Assembly: GCF_031846515.1 (NCBI RefSeq)
Contig: NZ_JAVRHO010000010.1
Location: forward strand, 62,001-126,000
Source of the DNA: Autumnicola lenta
Lineage (GTDB): Bacteria > Bacteroidota > Bacteroidia > Flavobacteriales > Flavobacteriaceae
Length of the DNA: 64,000 bases
Direction: 5' to 3'
This document shows, in pieces, positions 8,966 through 15,009 of this stretch. The notes under the pieces were generated by a model. It ran no database searches, was not told the origin of the DNA, and worked only from the letters and a program-made list of their open reading frames with translations. The position numbers and the translations under genes are program-made. The stretch's first letter is position 1, and every line of letters starts with the position of its first letter.

Positions 8966-9029
8966 GAATGCCAGCTTATTTGTAGCTTAAGCATGAGTAG
9001 GGTCATGCTTAGGCTTCAAGCTGGCATTC
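8966..9029. repeat. 64-base imperfect palindrome / hairpin
   Basis: GAATGCCAGCTT (8966-8977) pairs perfectly with AAGCTGGCATTC (9018-9029). Inside, TAAGCATGA pairs with TCATGCTTA, and a further AGC/GCT pairing extends the inner stem; small internal loops separate the two stems and the terminal loop is about six bases. No T tract follows, so it is not an ordinary terminator. It could be a structured RNA, a REP-like element or a protein-binding palindrome. Confidence 0.75.
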
Positions 9030-9199
9030 TTTATGATGAGCAGATAGTCGGATTTTTAGGTCAGCAATTACATCTTCATGAAAAATAATTTTCATCGACC
9101 CCCTGTGGAGCAATTAGCTTTCGAAGAAACTGATCTCGAAAACTCTTTTGCTTTTTATGATACATTATAAATCCCTGTTAAAATACTTTTAATCAGCTA

Positions 9200-9228
9200 T
9201 TTGAACTTTTTCGAATTCATTATATTTA
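9200..9228 (+). promoter_or_regulatory. Candidate promoter for the 53-residue ORF
   Basis: TTTG at 9200-9203 and TATATTTA at 9221-9228 (one mismatch to TAnnTTTG), spacer 17 bases, 37 bases before the ATG at 9266. Confidence 0.45.
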
Positions 9229-9265
9229 GGAGAAAGGAATAACAACAGAACAAAAAGAATGTATT

Positions 9266-9427
9266 ATGAGTAATAAAGAATCAGATAGAAGAGAATTTCA
9301 GGACGAAAAAGATGCGAAGAAAAATCCGGAATGGAAGAATGCCAACCGCGATGAACAAAGAAAAGAAGATGCGAAGCGGCACGATAAATTTGAAGAAGAT
9401 AAAAATAAGCAACGAAAAAATGAATAA
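9266..9427 (+). CDS. Small highly charged protein (53 aa)
   Basis: ATG-initiated ORF encoding a hydrophilic peptide dominated by Lys, Glu, Asp, Arg and Asn (for example KDAKKNPEWKNANRDEQRKE) with no hydrophobic stretch and no cysteine. The composition suggests a disordered, stress-type or nucleic-acid-associated protein; I recognise no family. A plausible promoter lies upstream and a hairpin ending in T residues lies downstream, so it looks like a self-contained gene. Confidence 0.55.
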   Translation: MSNKESDRREFQDEKDAKKNPEWKNANRDEQRKEDAKRHDKFEEDKNKQRKNE

Positions 9428-9448
9428 ACTTTTCTGAAGAAAAATCCA

Positions 9449-9527
9449 GGGGCTGTTCAAAAGTGAAAATCTGATACTGAAATTTCAGTAGGTCGAAAAT
9501 TGTCATTTTTGTGCAGCCTCTTTTTTA
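9449..9527 (+). terminator. Hairpin/terminator after the small charged ORF
   Basis: GGGGCTG near 9449 can pair with CAGCCTC before a T run (9522-9527). The loop is long and contains the dispersed motif TCGAAAATTGTCATTTT (9494-9510). The stem-and-T-tract layout resembles common Bacteroidetes terminators but the long loop weakens it. Confidence 0.4.
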
Positions 9528-9725
9528 TGGAATCTTTATTCTTAAACGACAATTTTCAGAATTGAAAATTCAGATTGTGGATCCGTTTTTTGTTCCACAT
9601 TCCTTAAAAATCTAATAAAGTATGCTGAATGAACGTTTTTATAGGCTTCTTTAACCTCTTATTAACTGCTTTTATAATTAGAATTAAATAAGTTCAGCTA
9701 AGTATAATTTAAAAAAAAATCAAAA

Positions 9726-10376
9726 ATGGCACTAAAAGCTCTATTTCTTAATTGCACCCTTAAAAAATCACCGGAAACTTCAAATACCGAAGCATTTATT
9801 AAAAATGCTGAAAAAATTTTCACAGAACTTGGCGTAATCTCTGAAATTGTGAGGGTGGTAGACCATGACGTGCATTTCGGGGTGACTTCCGACGAGGGTG
9901 AAGGAGATGCGTGGCCTTCAATTCTTGAAAAAGTGAAAAAAGCAGACATGCTTATTCTGGCAACACCAATTTGGCGAGGGGATCGGGGCTCTGTTGCTAA
10001 AATGGTCGCAGAACGCTTTGACGGCATAATGTCTGAAGGCAATGACGAAAATGGCCAATATCCTACCTATAATAAAGTAGCCGGCGTAATGATAGATGGA
10101 AACGAAGATGGTGCGAAAAAGGCAATTTCCAGCATGCTATTCGATCTTTCTGAACACGGATTTACAGTTCCTGTGAATGCTTTTACATATTACGTTGGGG
10201 AAGCCGGTCCCGGACCTTCTTATATAGAAGCCGAAGGGGATAAACATGAATTTACAAATAATATGATCCTTCTCATGGCGCATAATATGGTACACCTTGC
10301 AAAGACTTTAAAGGAAAACCCTTATCCTACCCAGGTGAATAAACTTGAGGAGAAAGCGGAGAAAATGAGTGAGTAA
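9726..10376 (+). CDS. Flavodoxin-family NAD(P)H-dependent oxidoreductase
   Basis: 216-residue FMN-dependent reductase of the flavodoxin-like fold. The N-terminal LFLNCTLKKSPETSNTEAFI is the phosphate-binding loop (usually NGSxR...SNT), DMLILATPIW near residue 78 is the second FMN-contacting loop, and the region near 115 (YNKVAGVMIDGNEDG) is the third. No signal peptide. Substrate unknown; relatives reduce quinones, flavins or azo/nitro compounds. Its stop overlaps the apt reading frame by 8 bases, implying cotranscription. Confidence 0.87.
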   Translation: MALKALFLNCTLKKSPETSNTEAFIKNAEKIFTELGVISEIVRVVDHDVHFGVTSDEGEGDAWPSILEKVKKADMLILATPIWRGDRGSVAKMVAERFDGIMSEGNDENGQYPTYNKVAGVMIDGNEDGAKKAISSMLFDLSEHGFTVPVNAFTYYVGEAGPGPSYIEAEGDKHEFTNNMILLMAHNMVHLAKTLKENPYPTQVNKLEEKAEKMSE

Positions 10377-10887
10377 AAAATGCAAATGCATAGTCAGTTT
10401 TTTATGGGATTTCCCGAAGGAGGGAATTTCATATAAAGATATTACTCCGATGCTACAGGATCCAAAAGCCATGGATCATGCGGTCAATTTGTTTGTTGAA
10501 AGGCTTAAAAGTCAGGATATTGATATTGTGGTTGGAATTGAATCCCGCGGATTCTTCTTTGCGGCTTTACTCGCTCAAAAACTGAATGCGGGTTTTGTTC
10601 CGGTAAGGAAAAAAGGAAAATTACCTGCAGAAACTTTAGAAGAAAATTACGATCTGGAATACGGGATTGATGTGTTAGAAATTCATAAAGATGCAATTTC
10701 GAAAGGGCAGAATGTGCTTGTTCACGATGATGTTCTCGCCACCGGAGGAACGGCTCGCGCGGCCTGCAATTTAGTCGAAAGGCTGGGAGGAAAGGTGGTA
10801 CAGTGCAATTTCCTTATAGAACTGAGCTTTTTAAACGGAAGAAATAAGATTGCCGGTTTCCCAGTTGAGTCGCTTATCCAGTACTGA
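10369..10887 (+). CDS. apt: Adenine phosphoribosyltransferase
   Basis: Cytosolic purine-salvage enzyme making AMP from adenine and PRPP. The core is intact: DFPKEGISYKDITPML near residue 14, the VGIESRGFFFAALLA loop, KKGKLPAET, and the PRPP motif VLVHDDVLATGGTA near 119. The 172-residue length fits. The start is unusual: an upstream in-frame stop at 10366 leaves GTG at 10369 as the only reasonable initiator, overlapping the preceding gene, and the first about 12 residues (SKKCKCIVSFL) do not resemble the usual apt N-terminus, hinting at a small indel. Confidence 0.9.
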   Translation: MSKKCKCIVSFLWDFPKEGISYKDITPMLQDPKAMDHAVNLFVERLKSQDIDIVVGIESRGFFFAALLAQKLNAGFVPVRKKGKLPAETLEENYDLEYGIDVLEIHKDAISKGQNVLVHDDVLATGGTARAACNLVERLGGKVVQCNFLIELSFLNGRNKIAGFPVESLIQY

Positions 10888-10890
10888 GTT

Positions 10891-10975
10891 GTCACGTCGA
10901 GCGCAGTCGAGACGACGAGGGCTCAGGACGACTGTTGAAAACGTGAAATGTCTTCAGAGTCACACTAAGCTTGAC
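10891..10975. repeat. Two dispersed short palindromes
   Basis: CGTCGAGCGCAGTCGAGACG (about 10896-10915) and CACACTAAGCTTGACGAAGTG (about 10961-10981) are imperfect inverted repeats of the type scattered through many Bacteroidetes genomes (TCGAGCGCAGTCGA and CACTGAGCTTGTCGAAGTG variants). They lie in the tail of the apt transcript. Recognition is from memory of such genomes, not from a search. Confidence 0.5.
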
Positions 10976-11103
10976 GAAGTGCGGACTTAATAGATTTGCT
11001 GATTTGCCAATGTGATGATAGAAATGTTTCCACAGGAAAAGAAGTTTTCCAGAATTCAAATTACGCGCAGTCAGGTAGAGAAATACCGCACTCACAGAAG
11101 AAA

Positions 11104-11256
11104 TTAATCCAGAGAATTTTTTGTTACCCAAAGCTTCCAGCCGATAATTGCCTTTTGGACATTGGTGGCTTTCTGAAGGTCCAGTTGTTGCTGGGAGTAG
11201 CTGGGGAAGATCTTCTTGTTTGCTTTTGCGAGGGCTTTAAAAAAAGTTTTCTTCAT
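11104..11256 (-). CDS. Conserved small basic protein (50 aa)
   Basis: Minus-strand ORF starting at the ATG at 11256. It encodes a 50-residue basic protein: MKKTFFKALAKANKKIFPSY, then a QLDLQKATNVQKAIIGWK segment ending WVTKNSLD. This layout (MKK-FFK-LAK-NK, P-S, LDL-KA, AI-GW, VTKN-L) matches a widespread family of about 50-residue proteins in Flavobacteriia that some databases label SsrA-binding protein; I do not vouch for that name. A TATCTTTG -7 element (11275-11282, minus strand) sits 18 bases upstream, supporting expression. Confidence 0.75.
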   Translation of the reverse strand: MKKTFFKALAKANKKIFPSYSQQQLDLQKATNVQKAIIGWKLWVTKNSLD

Positions 11257-11274
11257 GATAATGTATCCTTTTCC

Positions 11275-11282
11275 CAAAGATA
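11275..11282 (-). promoter_or_regulatory. -7 element for the 50-residue protein
   Basis: Exact TAnnTTTG (TATCTTTG read on the minus strand) 18 bases before the ATG at 11256. A matching -33 box is not obvious. Confidence 0.5.
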
Positions 11283-11328
11283 TTAAATTATAAATGCTTG
11301 GCCTATCTGTTTATTGGTATTGCAGAAC

Positions 11329-11357
11329 AAAAAAGCCATCAGTAACGATGGCTTTTT
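11329..11357. terminator. Intrinsic terminator for the blaI-M56 operon
   Basis: AAAAAAGCCATC (11329-11340) and GATGGCTTTTT (11347-11357) form a tight hairpin with a six-base loop and T tracts on both strands. On the minus strand it lies 37 bases past the stop of the M56 gene. Confidence 0.85.
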
Positions 11358-11393
11358 GCATGATGTCAATAATTTTATTTTTCCTTCAGAATC

Positions 11394-13328
11394 TCAGTCT
11401 TTTGAATTAATGGAAATGCTACCCTTGTCATTCCAGCTTATTTGAACATCAGGAATACCATTTGTACTACTGTAGGAGCCATTTACGGTACTCCCTTTTC
11501 CTGAAACTTCTATTTTAATTGAAGTGATGAGGCCTTCTTTGTTCCTTCGGATTTTAGAAAATTTCGTTTTCAGGTCTTTTTCCTTTTTTAGATATGCTTC
11601 TATTTGTGCAAGATCGTTAGAAGTAGATTCCGAGGTAATGGAAAACGATTCAGAATTTATGCCAGAAGAGTTATTCTCATTATTGGTTTTCGTGAAAATT
11701 TCTATCACTCCGTTTTTAGCTTTTTCACCATATTTTTCTGTTGCCGTTGCTCCTTTAAGGACGTTTATTGAGACGATTTCCGAAGGTTCTACATCATTAA
11801 AGTCGTAGCTCTGCGGCATAACTTTTCCATCCAGTATTACTAGCGGTTTTTCCTCCTGCTGGTTGCTTGTATTATCTGCAGTTTTCTTACCTGTACCATA
11901 AATAGTACTATTTTTCTGCTTTCTTCTCTTAATAGTTTTTGCCTCGGAAGAAGGATTTCTCTCAGAATCTTTAAGAACCACATTGATAACACCGTTTTTG
12001 GCTTTCTCTCCGTAGCCGGAAATTGCCTTTTCTCCTTTTACCACTTCAATGCGCTCAATAGTTTCAGGATCTATAGAATCGAGGTTAAAATCGTCTTCCT
12101 TTATTTTACCGTTAACAATGATAAGCTTCGCATCCTGATTTATAGTTCCTGAAATCTTCCTGATTTTTACTACGTTTTCAGGATTGTTATTCTGTGATTC
12201 AATATATGATTCCGAAGCTTTTGTGCTGATTAAAACGGCGCCCTGTCTACCTGAAGAACCATACAGTGCAGTAGCCTTTGCACCTTTTAATACGTTTACT
12301 TTTTGGATATTCTCAGGATGAATAGTATCAATAATTGCCTTTTTTGAAGGCACACCATTTAACACGTAAAGTGGATCTTCTTCATTTTCCTCGTTTTGAG
12401 AGGAATCTAAAGTTTGGGTCTCACTTGATTTTTCTGAAGAAATCTCTTCTTTTTGTAAAATTTGGGCCTCTGTTTTTACATTGAAGAAAAACATAAAGAG
12501 CATCAGGGCTGGAAGTACGAGGCTAATTTTCCACATTTTCGGCTTGTTGTTTTGTTTTTTGTTGAGCATAACTATTCGTTTTTTGATGAATGATTGATAA
12601 AAATGGTTAGTTAAAGCAGGCTGAAATTCAGGAACCGAAACTTTTACCAACGCACGCTGGTAAGCTTTTCTCGATCCTGCAGCAGTGATTGTTTCCCGGT
12701 CTGCAAGAAATTCCAGGTTTTGTTCTATAGTTTTTTTATACCACCAGCTAAAGGGATTAAACCAGAGAATTGCGGTAGTTAGGTTGGCGAGGATAATATC
12801 TAATGAATGTAGCTGTGCAGCATGCACTTTTTCATGCTGTAAAATAAGCTCTAAATCACGTTGAGAATGTGATGCGGGATTGTAAATGATATAATGGAAA
12901 AAAGAAAATGGTCCTGTAATGCGATTGATTTTGATAAATTTAAAACCTTCAGCTTTTTCAGAATGATGAGTTTTTATCAACTTCAGAATAGAGAACAACC
13001 TGAATGCGAATTGACAGAGCAGTAATCCGGCACCCACTAAATAGGTTATCCCGGCTAAGTTCCACCAGTTTATTTCTGCTTCCTGTACAAGAGACGTGCT
13101 GGGAAACATTTCCGGAGAAAATTCAGCATTAATTACAGGCGCTTCGATAAGTACTTTTCGGGTGAAATAAATGGCCGGAAGTATAAATGAAGCAAAGATT
13201 CCTCCGACTAAAAATTTCCTGTTCAGGCTAAAGGATGTATCTTTTTTTAGTAGTAATTGATAGAATAAAAAGAAAATTGCCAGCAGGCCTGCACTTTTGA
13301 GAAGATATATTATAGTTGTTTCCATCAT
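11394..13328 (-). CDS. BlaR1-like M56 metallopeptidase with three TonB-plug-like repeats
   Basis: 644-residue membrane sensor-protease. The N-terminal half has hydrophobic helices (about 5-25, 38-56, 92-112, 178-192) and the M56 zinc site HEKVH at 165-169, with a likely third ligand in NLEFLADRE near 206. A helix at about 268-284 leads to a periplasmic C-terminal half. That half holds three diverged copies of a TonB-receptor-plug-like unit (about 320-370, 402-453, 494-547), each with a (V/L)xG strand, IxPExIxxVxVLKG, and YGxxAxxGVIxI core. By family precedent it cleaves the BlaI repressor on signal. It overlaps blaI by 4 bases. The ligand is unknown. Confidence 0.88.
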   Translation of the reverse strand: MMETTIIYLLKSAGLLAIFFLFYQLLLKKDTSFSLNRKFLVGGIFASFILPAIYFTRKVLIEAPVINAEFSPEMFPSTSLVQEAEINWWNLAGITYLVGAGLLLCQFAFRLFSILKLIKTHHSEKAEGFKFIKINRITGPFSFFHYIIYNPASHSQRDLELILQHEKVHAAQLHSLDIILANLTTAILWFNPFSWWYKKTIEQNLEFLADRETITAAGSRKAYQRALVKVSVPEFQPALTNHFYQSFIKKRIVMLNKKQNNKPKMWKISLVLPALMLFMFFFNVKTEAQILQKEEISSEKSSETQTLDSSQNEENEEDPLYVLNGVPSKKAIIDTIHPENIQKVNVLKGAKATALYGSSGRQGAVLISTKASESYIESQNNNPENVVKIRKISGTINQDAKLIIVNGKIKEDDFNLDSIDPETIERIEVVKGEKAISGYGEKAKNGVINVVLKDSERNPSSEAKTIKRRKQKNSTIYGTGKKTADNTSNQQEEKPLVILDGKVMPQSYDFNDVEPSEIVSINVLKGATATEKYGEKAKNGVIEIFTKTNNENNSSGINSESFSITSESTSNDLAQIEAYLKKEKDLKTKFSKIRRNKEGLITSIKIEVSGKGSTVNGSYSSTNGIPDVQISWNDKGSISINSKD

Positions 13329-13687
13329 TTTTCCTTTTTCTCAATGATCTCCAATATTTCTCTTAATTCTTCGGCGCTAATTTTTTCTTCTTTGGCAAAA
13401 AAGGAAACGACGCTTTTATAAGAATTATCAAAAAACTTCTTGGTTGCCAGGTTCATAAATTGTTTGCGATAGGATTCTCTGGAGAGCACAGGAAAATATT
13501 GATGAGTATTACCAAAAGTATTATGTGAAACATAACCTTTCTCTTCAAGATTTCTTACTATGGTAGAAACGGTATTATAATGGAGCTTTTGATCTTTAAT
13601 TTCAGGAATAATTTCCTTTACAAATGCTTTTTCCAGCGTCCACAAGATCCGCATGATCTCTTCTTCTTTATTGGTTAGTTTTTCCAT
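13325..13687 (-). CDS. BlaI/MecI-type transcriptional repressor
   Basis: 120-residue winged-helix repressor. The N-terminal segment LTNKEEEIMRILWTLEKAF and the recognition region HYNTVSTIVRNLEEKGYV (about residues 36-53) are characteristic; the C-terminal part forms the dimerisation helices. It overlaps the downstream M56 protease gene by 4 bases, the standard repressor-sensor pairing, and is expected to be inactivated by that protease. A palindromic AT-rich site upstream (13743-13768) is the likely autoregulatory operator. Confidence 0.92.
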   Translation of the reverse strand: MEKLTNKEEEIMRILWTLEKAFVKEIIPEIKDQKLHYNTVSTIVRNLEEKGYVSHNTFGNTHQYFPVLSRESYRKQFMNLATKKFFDNSYKSVVSFFAKEEKISAEELREILEIIEKKEK

Positions 13688-13742
13688 GGAATGAATGATT
13701 TAATAATCGAACTTTTGGCGATTTTTCAAAGTAACGAAAAAA

Positions 13743-13768
13743 ATAGTTTTAAAACTATAAATATAGTT
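13743..13768 (-). promoter_or_regulatory. Putative BlaI operator
   Basis: ATAGTTTTAAAACTAT (13743-13758) is a perfect 16-base palindrome, and its right half AACTAT pairs again with ATAGTT at 13763-13768, giving three half-sites. It sits just upstream of a near-consensus -7 box on the minus strand (TTACTTTG), where a bound repressor would block the blaI promoter. Confidence 0.6.
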
Positions 13769-13939
13769 ATTATTTCACTTTTGGAAATCCGATTTATAAA
13801 TGGAGGGTAGGTTGATCTGAACATTATGAAGAAACCGGTAATCATTTTGTAAGATACGGCTGAGAGAGTTTATGTTTTCGATGGAATTGAGGTTTACTAT
13901 AAACCTTGAAAGATTCTATTATCTTCGCAAAAAAAACTA

Positions 13940-14887
13940 ATGAGTATAATCTTCATTCTTTTAGGCCTGGTTCTTCTGGTAGTAGGAGGAGAATTCCTCG
14001 TGCGATCTTCTGTCGCCCTATCCTTTAAACTGAATCTTTCTAAAATGGTAATTGGTCTCACAGTAGTCTCTTTTGCAACTTCAGCTCCAGAGTTGCTGGT
14101 GAGCTTGCAGGCCGCACTCGATGGTTTTTCAGATATATCACTAGGAAATGTAATAGGCTCAAATATTGCAAATATCGGCCTTGTATTAGGAATAACGGCA
14201 ATCATAACACCTCTTGCGATTGACCGTGACTTTTACAGTTTCAACTGGCCTGTAATGATGATTTTTTCAATTGCCTTATATTTTCTTCTGAAGAGTGGGG
14301 GGAATATTTCAAGATTAGAAGGCTTTTGCCTGTTGATAGCCCTGGTAATATATCTTATTGCACTTATAACCCGATCTCGTAAGAGAACGGGCATAGCAAT
14401 AGAAGAAGTAGACGAGTCTTTAAAAGCCGTTTCTAACTTTAAAATGATCCTGTGGTTGATTATTGGCGGTGTGTCGCTTTGGGGAGGTTCAGAGTTATTG
14501 GTGGAAGGCGCGGTGGATCTGGCGACAACAATGGGGATAAGTGAAAGGGTGATCTCTGTCACCATGATATCTGTAGGGACCAGTATTCCGGAATTGGCTG
14601 CTTCGGTCATAGCTGCCCTTCGGAAGGAAAAAGCACTTTCCCTGGGTAACTTAATAGGTTCAAATATCTTTAATATAGCTTCGGTATTAGGGCTTACCGC
14701 TTTAATTCAGCCCATATATTTAAAATCTGAAGCAATTCTTAACAATGACATTTTCTGGATGATAGGAGTGGCTTTTGTGCTTATTCCGTTGGCTTTTTTA
14801 CCAAAAAAGTTTCAACTGGGAAGATATAAAGGTGTAATATTATTTGTAAGTTATTCGATTTTTGTGAGTATTGCATTTTTAGGTTAA
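13940..14887 (+). CDS. Calcium/sodium antiporter, YrbG family
   Basis: 315-residue cation/calcium exchanger with two homologous halves of about five membrane helices each. The two ion-binding alpha repeats are clear: TSAPELLVS...LGNVIGSNIANIG in the first half and TSIPELAASV...LGNLIGSNIFNIA in the second, each with the key acidic residue in the PEL segment. Acts in the inner membrane exchanging Ca2+ for Na+ or H+. Monocistronic. Confidence 0.93.
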   Translation: MSIIFILLGLVLLVVGGEFLVRSSVALSFKLNLSKMVIGLTVVSFATSAPELLVSLQAALDGFSDISLGNVIGSNIANIGLVLGITAIITPLAIDRDFYSFNWPVMMIFSIALYFLLKSGGNISRLEGFCLLIALVIYLIALITRSRKRTGIAIEEVDESLKAVSNFKMILWLIIGGVSLWGGSELLVEGAVDLATTMGISERVISVTMISVGTSIPELAASVIAALRKEKALSLGNLIGSNIFNIASVLGLTALIQPIYLKSEAILNNDIFWMIGVAFVLIPLAFLPKKFQLGRYKGVILFVSYSIFVSIAFLG

Positions 14888-14966
14888 TATTCAGGGGTCA
14901 TAATGAAGAATACATAATTTTTTTTAAATGGTCACTGATTTTAAGGGGGGTTTGAATAAAAATTAA

Positions 14967-14974
14967 TAAATTTG
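14967..14974 (+). promoter_or_regulatory. -7 element upstream of glnN
   Basis: TAAATTTG, an exact TAnnTTTG match, 35 bases before the glnN ATG. A TTTG at 14951-14954 is only 12 bases away, too close for a normal -33 box. Confidence 0.45.
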
Positions 14975-15009
14975 GCGATCGAATTTAGAAATTTTCAAAC
15001 CAAAATAAT

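Larger units (their letters stand above)
8577..9265. other. Long intergenic region with a large hairpin
   Basis: About 690 bases between the divergently oriented serine hydrolase and the small charged ORF. It holds a 64-base imperfect palindrome at 8966-9029 (separate entry), a degenerate copy of the CGAAAATTG motif at 8697-8707, and a promoter candidate just before 9266. No protein similarity is seen. Confidence 0.6.

Noticed and set aside
10892..11286. Overlapping 79- and 96-codon open frames on both strands after apt
   Set aside because: They cross dispersed palindromes and overlap the well-supported 50-residue gene; no similarity or promoter.
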